NCBI GenBank assembly: GCA_963735955.1
Contig: CAVTND010000008.1
Location: 120,739 to 184,738 of the forward strand
DNA length: 64,000 nucleotides
Source of the DNA: CAVTND01 sp963735955
GTDB taxonomy: Bacteria > Pseudomonadota > Gammaproteobacteria > Burkholderiales > Burkholderiaceae_F
Direction: 5' to 3'
Position numbers and translations under genes: made by a program. The notes beneath the pieces were generated by a model. The model saw only the letters and a program-made list of their open reading frames with translations. It searched no databases and was not told where the DNA came from. Shown one piece after another: positions 17,884 through 26,901 of this stretch. Numbering within the stretch: position 1 is the first letter of the stretch; the number at the start of each line of letters is the position of its first letter.

Positions 17884-18984
17884 CTAACGGAAGAACCGCC
17901 GGATCGAGTCGACGATGCGTGCGACCGCCGCATCAGTGAGAGCGGGCGAACTTGGAAGGTTCATTCCCCTCGCTGCAAGCGCCTCGGCCACCGGATACTC
18001 GGCTCGTCCCATGTCGTTCGTACATCGGCATCGTATGGGCAGGGTAGAACGTCGGTCGCGTTTCAATTCCATCGCTCGCGAGATGCGTCCGCAGCGGGTC
18101 ACGCTGCGCCGGATCACGGACTGCAATGCAGTTCATCCAGAACGAGTTGGTCGTACCATGGGCCTGCCACAGCACGTCGACCGGCTTGCCGGCAAGTCCG
18201 TCACGGTACAGCAGCGGCGATCTCGCGCTTGCGCTGGAGGAACTCGCGCGCGTGTGGCAACTGCGCCACTCCAATCGCCGCGCAAATGTTGGTCATGCGG
18301 TAGTTGTAGCCGATGACGTCGTGCCAATACTCGCGATGTCCGGCAAGCCCCTGGCCCTTGAGCTTGCGAATCAGTGCATCGAGCTCGGGGCGGCTGCTGG
18401 TGACCATGCCTCCCTCGCCGGTCGTGATCGTCTTGTTACCGAAGAAACTCCAGGTCGCAATGTCGCCAAACGTGCCGACGTGGCGGTCCCCGATTCGCGA
18501 ACCGATGGCCTCAGCACAGTCCTCAACGACCGACAGACCGATGGTCGCGCGCAATTGCCATGACCGCATCCATTTGCGCCGGCTGACCGTACAGGTGCAC
18601 GACAACGATCGATTTCGTGCGCGGCGTGATCTTGCGACGGACGTCGTCCGGATCGAGTTGCCAGGTGTCCGCGAGCGAGTCGACGAATACCGGCGTCGCG
18701 CCGACGTAGGCGATTGCGTTGACCGAGGCGATATACGTGAAGGTCGGGACGATCACTTCATCGCCCGGACCTACTTTCAAGGCAAGGAGGGCAAGATGCA
18801 GGGCAACAGTGCCGTTGCAGACGCTCGCTGCGTGCGGGGTGCCCACGTAAGCGGCAAATTCATGCTCGAACTGATCAACAAACTTGCCACGCGAGGAAAT
18901 CCAGTTGCTGTCGATGCATTCGAGGACATTGCTTCGAACATCCGGACCGAGGACTGGCTCGTAAACCGGTATCTTGCTGTTGAT
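17884..18984 (-). CDS. per: GDP-perosamine synthase-like DegT/DnrJ aminotransferase, three +1 frameshifts
   Basis: Start ATG 18984 (MINSKIPVYEPVLGPDVRSN). Four frame pieces join cleanly if one base is removed near 18540, 18212 and 18015. The N-terminus with CIDSNWISSRGKF and CNGTVALHLALLAL, the GDEVIVPTFTYIAS cofactor loop, and FFGNKTITTGEGG with the PLP lysine fit the DegT family and look most like perosamine synthases (RfbE/Per). The reaction would be PLP- and glutamate-dependent 4-amination of GDP-4-keto-6-deoxymannose. Position next to gmd and rmd supports this; another 4-amino product cannot be excluded. Confidence 0.8.
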
Positions 18985-19085
18985 CATGACCTGGACGGAC
19001 TTCCGAAATAGCAGCAAAGGTGCGCATGATAGGTGATGGCGAAGAATTCAACTTCGCGCTCAGGCGCTTCATGCGGAGGCCCCGG

Positions 19086-21743
19086 CTACGAGGATGTCAA
19101 TTGCGCAGCGGAATGTCGCATTCTGTCGATGACGAGTCCGTCTAGTGCGGTTAACTGGAGCCGGTCCGTGATCAAGTCGAAATATGCATCGGCAACATCG
19201 TTCCACTGATGCTGGAACAGCGCCTCCTTTGCTGACCTTTGCTCTCGCACCAGGCTCGCACGGTCGTTCAGCGCATCCCGCATGTGGGCCTTGAGGGATT
19301 CCGCATCCAGGGGTTCGAACAGGCGCAGACCGCCCGGTTCGATGCCGAAGGCCGAAAGCCTCTCCGAAACCGCATCAATGTTCGACACGATTGCGGGCGT
19401 GTCCATGAGCATCGCCTCCAGCGCCTGCCACGGAAACCCACCCTCGAACAGCGTCGGTACTGTGGTCGCCACCGCATAGGCGTGCAGCGCATACAGCGTC
19501 TCTTCGGCGACGTCCTTTGCAAGAACGATGTGAGTGTCGAGCTGGTTCTCGGCGATGTATCGGGACACTGCCGGCACGTGTTCCGGGCTGCCGGTCAGAA
19601 CGAGCTGTGCAGTTGAACCCTCATCGATCAGCTGCTTGAACGCCTGAAGCAAGGTGAGCACATTCTTGTGATGGCGGATCTGTGTGGGATAAAAGAAGTA
19701 CGGCCGGGCTATGCCAAAACGAAGGCGGATTTCTGCTTCCGTCGGAATTCGGCGGTGGATCTCGAAAGGGACATTGGCAGGTAGGTACACGACTGCAGTC
19801 CGTTTTTCGTCGACATGCCGGATGTATTTCATCAGTTGGCGGCGCCGGACGTAGTCACTATTGCAGAAGAAGAAAGCACCGCGGCGATTGAATTGTTCGA
19901 CAGCCTCGCGGATCTTCCGGGCGTAGGGACGAAAGTCCTCATTCTCCCCGACAAACGATCGGTAGTTCTCGAGGACCACCAGATCATGCAACGGGATGAA
20001 CACCGGCCGTGTCAGTGGCAGCGCATTGTCCAGGTAACAGATGCCGAGCAGAAAGCAATCGGCGCGCGAAAATTCATTGGCAAGCTCGTACAGGTTGTTC
20101 TTCTCGACCTTGATTTCCGGCGCTCTGTCGTATGAGGAAGGCGAGGAGAGCACGCTTACACAGTTCTTCTCATGAATCACACGAAGCTTGGGTGCGATCC
20201 GGCGATCCGACAGCAAGGCCTTGAAGCTCTCGCGCACGGACGACTCATTGAAGGAGTAACACCAGACTTCGCAATCAATATCGTGCTGCTCGATCAGGTG
20301 CTGCGCCAGATAACACAGGAACCGGGTCATTCCTTCGCGGTGCAGCGGCGTTTCGTGCTCGAAGCCGAGCCAGATGCCGAGAGTCGAGAACCTTGCCGGT
20401 GCGCCGGGAGTCGAATTGCGCCCGTTCACGACCGCATGGAACTCCCGCAGCAGCGGCTCGATCCCAATCGTTCCGCTTTCGATCGGGAATCCAGCAGCGG
20501 ACAGCGCATTCGACACTTCGTGCAGGGACCTGCGGGTCGGCAAATGAGAACGCTCACCCTGAGCTCCGAGGTAAGCGAAGAATTTCTTCGCATAGGCTTC
20601 TACGGAGAAATTTTCGCGTGCAAAGGATTTCGACTCGCGTCCCATGCGAATCCTTGCTGACTCGTTGACGGTCAGAAATTCAATTGCACGGGCAAGATTC
20701 TGCCCCCGATCGGAGACTGGGATCTTCAAGACTGCCGTGTCCGGCATTTCCTGATACATGCCGCTGTCGATCGCCACAACTGGATTGCCGAACGACATCT
20801 GCTCGATCAGTGACAGTGAGCACCCCTCGGAATTCGGATAACGCAGATTTATTGCGAAGTCTGCCGCAGCGAGAAAGCCGTGTAGCACCTCACTAGGTTG
20901 GTAACCAAGGAAGCGAACCGATCCGGTGATTCCGAGCTCGATCGCCATCATCTCTAGTTTTGTTTTGTACTCTAGCTGTCCGTCTCCAATGATCAAGTAG
21001 AGAAGTTTTTCGGCGAGCCGCGGATTGCCTCCGATCGCGTTCAGGACCTGTTCAATGCGCTTGACCGGGTGAACAATCCCGGTGGAGATTGCGACCACCT
21101 TGTCGGCGGGAATCTCGAACTCGCGGTAGAGATCCTCGCGCCGGCGCGTTGCCGGGGCAGTACGGTAGGGCAGGTATGCCACCCCGACTTCACCAAGGAA
21201 GGAATCTTGAATCCGGTTGCGGTGAAAGGCCGAATGGACGAAAACGCCGATCGCGGTGTCCACGATACGTTCGAAGAGCGGGTATCGGATCACTTCGTCC
21301 GTCAGCCAGACCTCGGTGCCGAAACCCGAGACGCTGCGGCTGGCCACCTCACGGCCTGCGGTACCGTAAAAACGCTCCATTTCGGCGACGTAGCGCTGCG
21401 GGGCGCGCTGCTCGTGCAGATACTCGACCATGAAGAAGTGATGCATGATGAAGTCGTGCAGGATGACGACTCCGGGATGCTTCTTCATCACTTCGAAGAT
21501 CGCGGCATGGAATGGGTGATGGTTGCCCAAATTGAAGATGCACTGATCGTAGTCTCCGAGCTGTCGCAACGAATCGGAATGGGGATCGAATCTCACGACC
21601 TTTGTGCCGATTTCCACGAGGTCGCCGGTATCGTGCGTCCAAACGTCGATTTCGCAATGCCGCGCCAGCTCCTCGACGATCACTCTGCTGCATTCGGCGA
21701 TTGCGCTCTTGCGGTCAAGCGGCGTGAACCAGGCGATCTTCAT
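19086..21743 (-). CDS. bidomain GT4 glycosyltransferase
   Basis: 885 residues with two complete GT-B/GT4 units. Unit 1 (about 1-395) has FTPLDRKSAIAECSRVIVEEL, STGIVHPVKRIEQVL and NSEGCSLSLIEQMSFGNPVV. Unit 2 (about 445-870) has FYPTQIRHHKNVLTLLQAF and LFEGGFPWQALEAMLMDTPA with E-x7-E. The ATG at 21743 overlaps the upstream stop as ATGA. Multi-domain transferases of this kind polymerise homopolymers in ABC-transporter O-antigen systems (WbdA-like logic), so it is the best candidate chain polymerase for a rhamnose or perosamine polymer (inference). Confidence 0.85.
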   Translation of the reverse strand: MKIAWFTPLDRKSAIAECSRVIVEELARHCEIDVWTHDTGDLVEIGTKVVRFDPHSDSLRQLGDYDQCIFNLGNHHPFHAAIFEVMKKHPGVVILHDFIMHHFFMVEYLHEQRAPQRYVAEMERFYGTAGREVASRSVSGFGTEVWLTDEVIRYPLFERIVDTAIGVFVHSAFHRNRIQDSFLGEVGVAYLPYRTAPATRRREDLYREFEIPADKVVAISTGIVHPVKRIEQVLNAIGGNPRLAEKLLYLIIGDGQLEYKTKLEMMAIELGITGSVRFLGYQPSEVLHGFLAAADFAINLRYPNSEGCSLSLIEQMSFGNPVVAIDSGMYQEMPDTAVLKIPVSDRGQNLARAIEFLTVNESARIRMGRESKSFARENFSVEAYAKKFFAYLGAQGERSHLPTRRSLHEVSNALSAAGFPIESGTIGIEPLLREFHAVVNGRNSTPGAPARFSTLGIWLGFEHETPLHREGMTRFLCYLAQHLIEQHDIDCEVWCYSFNESSVRESFKALLSDRRIAPKLRVIHEKNCVSVLSSPSSYDRAPEIKVEKNNLYELANEFSRADCFLLGICYLDNALPLTRPVFIPLHDLVVLENYRSFVGENEDFRPYARKIREAVEQFNRRGAFFFCNSDYVRRRQLMKYIRHVDEKRTAVVYLPANVPFEIHRRIPTEAEIRLRFGIARPYFFYPTQIRHHKNVLTLLQAFKQLIDEGSTAQLVLTGSPEHVPAVSRYIAENQLDTHIVLAKDVAEETLYALHAYAVATTVPTLFEGGFPWQALEAMLMDTPAIVSNIDAVSERLSAFGIEPGGLRLFEPLDAESLKAHMRDALNDRASLVREQRSAKEALFQHQWNDVADAYFDLITDRLQLTALDGLVIDRMRHSAAQLTSS

Positions 21744-22802
21744 TGAATGAGCTTCTCTATCACCGTGTCCCAGCTGATGTCACGTGATGTCAGCTCGGTG
21801 TATGCATTCTCTCCAAGTTCACTCGCAAGTCGCCGGTTCTCGTACAGGGCGTCGAATTTCTCGGCAAGTGCCGGCGCCATCGGCGGGACGACAAAGCCAT
21901 TGATGCCGTCTTCGATAAGTTCTTTGGTACCGCCTGAATCCTCAAGCGCGATCACACACTTGCGCGAATAGAAGGCCTCCATCGATACGAATCCATAGGA
22001 GTCTTCCTGGTACGGCAGGTACAGACACGCCAGGGCTCCGGCCATCAGGTCGAACTTCTTCTGCTGATCTATCCACCCAAGCATCGTGACCTTGGCGCCG
22101 AGGCCGTTAACATCTATCAGCTCTCTAAGTTTGTCCTCGTAGCCTGGCTCATCGCATTTTCCAGCGAGTACGAGCCGAACGTCGGTTTTCGTGTGCTTCA
22201 TGCTTTCAATCGCCAGATGCTGTCGCTTGAAGCTGTGTGATGCGGCTCGGATAGAAGAGGAAATTGCCATACTCCCGGAAATAACAACGCTCCCGGTCCA
22301 GAAGAGGCGGATACAACACTTCGGAGTCGATGCTGTTGTACTTCCTGAGCCGTCCGGCGACTTCCTTCGAATTGACGTAGATGCGTCGTGCTTCGCGCAG
22401 AAAGAGATTGTCGCTGTTCGACACGACGGCCCGCAGATCTGCGTTTTCCGGAGACGGCCTGAGCCCGTAGTCGCTGTCCCAGAGTTCGTAGACCTGACGT
22501 AGCTGATGGAACATCCATAGGGTCTTGTTTGGGTGACGCACGAAGTACGCGGGAAACTTGAACGCAATGACCTTGTCCGCATCGTCGAACGAAATGCAGC
22601 GGCAGGACAGGATGTTGTTGATCACATTGTGATCGAGTGTCGCCGGAAACGGTATGCGAGTCAGGCTGACCTCGTGCCCGCGAGCGAGCAACTGGTCCTT
22701 CAGCGTGTCGACCAGGAACTCGGCGCCGCCGTAGACGAACGGCAGGTAGTTGTTAACGAGCGCGATTCTTATTTTGTGAGCTCCGCGGCGATCGACTCCC
22801 AC
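21740..22802 (-). CDS. GT4 glycosyltransferase, one +1 frameshift; start uncertain
   Basis: N-terminal piece: RIALVNNYLPFVYGGAEFLV up to FLFYPSRIT. C-terminal piece: KRQHLAIESM, VRLVLAGK and the E-x7-E-like LPYQEDSYGFVSMEAF segment. Removing one base near 22236 joins them into a GT-B enzyme of about 345 residues. The only in-frame start is GTG at 22802, which overlaps the upstream gene by 34 bases. At the spot where neighbouring genes have ATGA there is AAATAAG, so the natural start may have been altered or misread. It adds a sugar to the O-antigen adaptor or chain; specificity unknown. Confidence 0.78.
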
Positions 22803-23803
22803 GACGGGAGCATGTCTCGCAGCTTCTCGGACAGTCGGCTGCCCAACTGCTCGGCCAGTTTCCGGCTGCCATGGATCTGGTCCATGGCAAGCGCGACCGC
22901 GGCGGGGTCGGGGTCAACGACGTAGCCGTCAACGCCGTCTTCGATGATCCGCGCCATTTCGCCGCTGTCCTTTGTCGTAAGTACTGCTTTCCCTGCTGAG
23001 CCGGCGGCCAAGGTGAAAGCGTCTGCCGTGCCGGCCCGGATAGGCGTGGATACGAAGCCCGCAGCCGAGGCAACAAGTGCGCGGAAGCGGTCGTGCGATG
23101 GGTCGAATTCCAATGCGATCGAGTCCGACCTCGAAGATCCCGTGACCAACTGCTGGATGTACTCACGCTCTTCAAGAGCGAACTCGTAGCCCAGGATGAT
23201 GAGCTTCGCGTTCGTCTTGGACTGACCGAATGCGGTGAGCAGAAGCGGCAGCCGTGCCGTCTCTGTGAGAGGTCCCGCCGCGAGAAGGTAATCGCCATGG
23301 CTGGAAGCCACTGATTCGAGGTCTTCAAGCAGCGCCGGGGAAAGCACCTTCGGCTCAATTTCGTGCTGCTCGAAGATTGCCTTCGCCAGCGTCGCCGAGG
23401 CGGCGCAGACGAGGCGCGCTTCCGAGATCCAGGCGCGGTCCATCCCGTGCACGTACTCGCGAGTCACAAGATTCGTATTACTTGCAGTAACTGCTCCGAA
23501 CGGCGTGTTCCAGTGTTCGTAGAAAGGGCCGTACTGCGAAAAGATCCACAGGCGCTTGTTATCGTGTCTAAGTGCGTGCGAGAAAGGGCCAATGGCGATG
23601 CACAAGTCGGCGCCGTAGCGGAGGTCAAACAGACGAAACGCAGTCGTTTCGGGGACGATATCGGCAATGGCCGCAGAAAATGGAATCGTCGTCGACTCGA
23701 CCTCGTGCCCCGCGGCGGCGAGTGCCTTGCACAGCCTTTCCGCATAGAGTCGTGTCTCGTCGTGGGCGAAGAGCGGCCCCGTGCGCACGACGAGGATCTT
23801 CAC
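22769..23803 (-). CDS. GT4-like glycosyltransferase
   Basis: 344 residues from GTG at 23803, one base after the FkbM gene stop. It shares N-terminal layout with its downstream neighbour (ILVVRTGPLFAHDETRLYAERLCKAL; GHEVESTTIPF), suggesting an old duplication. The C-terminal domain has YLLAAGPLTETARLPLLL and the GMARIIEDGVDGYVVDP segment. The usual donor-site E-x7-E is weak (GTADAFTLAAGSAGKAV), so catalytic activity is less certain than for the other GT4 proteins here. Confidence 0.75.
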   Translation of the reverse strand: MKILVVRTGPLFAHDETRLYAERLCKALAAAGHEVESTTIPFSAAIADIVPETTAFRLFDLRYGADLCIAIGPFSHALRHDNKRLWIFSQYGPFYEHWNTPFGAVTASNTNLVTREYVHGMDRAWISEARLVCAASATLAKAIFEQHEIEPKVLSPALLEDLESVASSHGDYLLAAGPLTETARLPLLLTAFGQSKTNAKLIILGYEFALEEREYIQQLVTGSSRSDSIALEFDPSHDRFRALVASAAGFVSTPIRAGTADAFTLAAGSAGKAVLTTKDSGEMARIIEDGVDGYVVDPDPAAVALAMDQIHGSRKLAEQLGSRLSEKLRDMLPSWESIAAELTK

Positions 23804-23804
23804 G

Positions 23805-25223
23805 TTAACCCGCCCTGCGCAGCATCAGATTGACCGAAAAGCAGCTGCACAAGGCCTCGTCGGTCGTGCTGCGAAGCTCGCCGGTGGGCTCGACGACTTC
23901 GTGAATCTGGAATCCCAGCGCGCGGATTTCCGCCAGAAATTCCAGCATGTCGACGTTCGCACGGATCAGGTGCGTAGGCGCGAACTCGATGAAGATCGTG
24001 ATTCCCGGGCTACGCTCGATGATTCGGCGCATCCCGCGCAGGATCGCCGGTTCGGCACCCTCAGTGTCGATTTTTACGACGTCGATTCTGGAAAGTTCCG
24101 CGAGATCTTGATCCAAGGCGACGGTCTCCACTTCGATGACTTCGACCTGTCTCGCCGCCTTGTCTTCTCCAAAAAGCGAATTCATGAGGCTGTTGCTCGA
24201 CGTGAAGAACTGACTTCGAGCCTGGCTCCCATCCGCGGCGGCCTTCTGTCGCAAATCGACCCGTCCGGTGTCGAGAAAGCCGTTGATCTGCACGTTGTTT
24301 TTCAGAATATCGAATACTCGCGGTGTCGGTTCGTAGCTGATCACTTTCCCGCGTGCTCCGATCGCCTGCAACGCCAGCAGCGTATAGGTCCCGACATTGG
24401 CGCCGATATCGACGACGACCATCCCTTCGCGGATCGTCGATTTCATCAGCGCGAAGAGCCCCGGTTCGAGCTGGCCAACCAGGATCTGGTAAACCGGCAG
24501 TCGCCACTCTTCGCCCGGGAAAGCCATGATGAGGTTGTCAACCCGGCTGACGATCAGGTTCTCGCCTGCGTGGAAGATTGGCTTGATCGTGCCGAATCTC
24601 GCATACAGCTCCTGCTGGTAGCGGTCACACTTCTCATGCAAAGCAACCAGCACCTGGGACACATCTGCGACCAGACCTTGGGTCCGCACCAATGCGGTTG
24701 ACGCTTCCCCGAGCCGCGATTCGAGGCTTGAGAAAAACGGATACAAAGTAGGCGTCGTCGCACCCGCGGCGGTCGCGATCTCGTCGACCTTGCTTTCGAT
24801 GACCTGCTGTTGCCGCGCTGCGCTTTCGGCCGCCCGCTCGGCTGCGCGCATCGCAGTCTCTTGTCTCTCCTGCAACGCAGCGACGTGCCAGGACAGCGCA
24901 TCGGCCCGGTCATGCAGCTTTGTCAGCCCTGCCTGCAGTTCATGGACCTTCTGCAGCTCCCTGACAATGAGCGCCACGCGGCCGGGCAGCTTGATCACGC
25001 GGTAGGCGGTGACAAGAAGCGGACCCAGAACCGGAATCCGCCTGAAGAAGTCCTTGATCCGCGCATTCCGAGCCTGCCGTGTCGGCACGCCGGGCGGGGT
25101 CTCGGCCGGTGCGATTGAGCTGTGCTCGCGACCGGAGACCCTCATGCGGCCAGAGGCGAGGTTTTCCTCTCGCACATAACGAATCAGGGTCTCGCGAATC
25201 TGCTTTAGTGAAAAAGTTCTCAT
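23805..25223 (-). CDS. coiled-coil FkbM-family methyltransferase
   Basis: 472 residues from ATG at 25223; a GTG 9 bases upstream is also in frame. Residues about 1-75 are basic and polar, and about 85-150 form a heptad-like stretch rich in Ala, Glu, Gln and Arg (ELQKVHELQAGLTKL, QETAMRAAERAAESAAR), a likely coiled coil. The FkbM domain from about 265 shows VVVDIGANVGTYTLLAL, SYEPTPRVFDILKNN and VVKIDTEGAEPAIL. It lies next to wzt. It may cap or modify the glycan chain, in the manner of WbdD-type terminators but with the order of parts reversed (inference). Confidence 0.8.
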   Translation of the reverse strand: MRTFSLKQIRETLIRYVREENLASGRMRVSGREHSSIAPAETPPGVPTRQARNARIKDFFRRIPVLGPLLVTAYRVIKLPGRVALIVRELQKVHELQAGLTKLHDRADALSWHVAALQERQETAMRAAERAAESAARQQQVIESKVDEIATAAGATTPTLYPFFSSLESRLGEASTALVRTQGLVADVSQVLVALHEKCDRYQQELYARFGTIKPIFHAGENLIVSRVDNLIMAFPGEEWRLPVYQILVGQLEPGLFALMKSTIREGMVVVDIGANVGTYTLLALQAIGARGKVISYEPTPRVFDILKNNVQINGFLDTGRVDLRQKAAADGSQARSQFFTSSNSLMNSLFGEDKAARQVEVIEVETVALDQDLAELSRIDVVKIDTEGAEPAILRGMRRIIERSPGITIFIEFAPTHLIRANVDMLEFLAEIRALGFQIHEVVEPTGELRSTTDEALCSCFSVNLMLRRAG

Positions 25224-25334
25224 GTCACACACCGTTCAAAGGAGTCGGCACTACGTCAGACCGGAACGAATCCTGAGGTCCTTGCCTGCGCTGGGCCTCA
25301 TTGGTCGATCGCGCCGCCGAGCGCGCATCCGCTC

Positions 25335-26078
25335 CTACGCTGTGACCTCCTGCGGCGCCGAGGAATCCACCGTCTCGTCCGAGCTGATCTTTCCATGTTC
25401 CAGGCGGATCATTCGCGTGCAGGTCTTCTTCACCAGGTCCATGGAATGGGTCGCAACCACGAGCACCGGTGTACGGTCGACCATCGCAGCGAGCCGCGTC
25501 GCCGCCTTTTCCTGGAACTCGGCATCGCCTACCGACAGCCATTCGTCCATCAGCAGGATATCGGCGTCGACACTGGTGGAGACGGCAAACGCCAGCCGCA
25601 TCTGCATGCCGGTGGAATAAGTCCGGATCGGCATGCCAAGGTACTCGCCCAGGTCAGTGAAGTCCGCAATTTCATCGAGCCGCGCAGTGATCTGCCTCGG
25701 GGTCAGCCCCATCACGATGCCGCGCATCATGATGTTCTCGTACCCGGTACCGTCGGGATCCATTCCGAGATTGATATCGAGCAGCGACACGACCCGGCCG
25801 TTGACCGCGAGCTGACCGAAAGTCGGCGCATATACACCGCAGAGTGTGCGCAGCAGGGTGGTCTTGCCGGAACCGTTGTGGCCGACGAGCCCGATGCGCT
25901 CGCCGGGCCGAATGTCGAAGCTGAGATGATCGAGCGAGCGAACGTAGGAGTGTTGGCCGGCATCGCGGGCGATCCTGCCGCCTGTTGTGGCCCGCAGGAC
26001 GAGATTCTTCATCGAACGGCTGGCGTTCGTGAAGATTGGAAAGTCGACACAGATGTCGCGGGCAAGGATCTGTCCCAT
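25335..26078 (-). CDS. wzt: ABC transporter ATP-binding protein for O-antigen export, no C-terminal sugar-binding domain
   Basis: 247 residues. Walker A GHNGSGKTT is at about 66-74, the signature YSTGMQMRLAFA at about 163-174, Walker B ILLMDEWLSVGD at about 182-193 and the switch histidine in VATHSMD. It powers Wzm. Wzt proteins that select capped chains carry about 180 further residues forming a carbohydrate-binding domain; this one stops right after the ATPase, so export is probably not gated by a terminal sugar mark in that way. wzm ends 7 bases upstream. Confidence 0.9.
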   Translation of the reverse strand: MGQILARDICVDFPIFTNASRSMKNLVLRATTGGRIARDAGQHSYVRSLDHLSFDIRPGERIGLVGHNGSGKTTLLRTLCGVYAPTFGQLAVNGRVVSLLDINLGMDPDGTGYENIMMRGIVMGLTPRQITARLDEIADFTDLGEYLGMPIRTYSTGMQMRLAFAVSTSVDADILLMDEWLSVGDAEFQEKAATRLAAMVDRTPVLVVATHSMDLVKKTCTRMIRLEHGKISSDETVDSSAPQEVTA

Positions 26079-26085
26079 CGCTGCT

Positions 26086-26898
26086 TCAGATCCAGTAGGC
26101 GACGCGCCACCGATAGCGCGCCATGAATGCGATCGCCGCGCCGATCAGCAGCGCTGTCAGGATTGAGCTGACGACCCACATTTCGCTCGGCGGCCACTGG
26201 CCCATCATCGGCGCCCGCAGAATCTCGAGAAAATAGTAAAAGGGATTGAAGGTCAGCAGGTGTTCATTGCCCTGGAGCAACTTTGGCGGCCAGATTACCG
26301 GCGTGACATAGAACAGCACTTGCACCAGGCTGGCAATAATGGGGGGGATGTCGCGATAGCGTGTGCACACGCCCCCGAGCAAATAGCCGAGTGCAATGGC
26401 GCCAGCGGTCGTTAAGATCAGGCCAGGCAACAATGCCAGCATCGCCCAGCTGAATCCCACATTCATGTACAGCAGTACCAGGGCAACAATGACGAGGTTA
26501 TGGGCGAGCGTGATGAGACTGCGCCAAACCATGCGGAAGACGTGAATGCCGAGCGGTAAATTGACCTGCCGGATGATGCCCTCGGCGCTGATGAAAACAG
26601 TGCAGGACTCGATGACGAGCGAGCTGATGTACATCCAGGCAATGAACCCGGTGGTCAGGAACACCAGGTATTCGGCGGTCGGAACCTTGAATATGTTCGT
26701 GTAGACGAGCGCCAGCGCGACGATCGAAACGACCGCGCTCAACGTGATCCAGAACGGTCCCAGCACCGAACGCCGATAGCGCTGCTTGACGTCCTGATTC
26801 GCAAGCATCATCCAGATGCGGTGAGAACGGATGGCTTGGCCGATGTCGCGCAGCGCGGCAGGCAAGCCGTGCATGCTGGCCGAGTCGAAATCAGCCAT
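26086..26898 (-). CDS. wzm: ABC-2 type O-antigen exporter permease
   Basis: 270 residues, about six membrane helices (for example VVSIVALALVYTNIF, YLVFLTTGFIAWMYISSLV, LITLAHNLVIVALVLLYM). The N-terminal amphipathic DVKQRYRRSVLGPFWITLS and the later IPPIIASLVQVLFYVTPVIWPP and NPFYYFLEILRAPMMG segments are hallmarks of Wzm/TagG permeases. It exports completed undecaprenyl-linked polysaccharide across the inner membrane with Wzt. It starts 3 bases after the acetyltransferase stop. Confidence 0.93.
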   Translation of the reverse strand: MADFDSASMHGLPAALRDIGQAIRSHRIWMMLANQDVKQRYRRSVLGPFWITLSAVVSIVALALVYTNIFKVPTAEYLVFLTTGFIAWMYISSLVIESCTVFISAEGIIRQVNLPLGIHVFRMVWRSLITLAHNLVIVALVLLYMNVGFSWAMLALLPGLILTTAGAIALGYLLGGVCTRYRDIPPIIASLVQVLFYVTPVIWPPKLLQGNEHLLTFNPFYYFLEILRAPMMGQWPPSEMWVVSSILTALLIGAAIAFMARYRWRVAYWI

Positions 26899-26901
26899 GC
26901 T

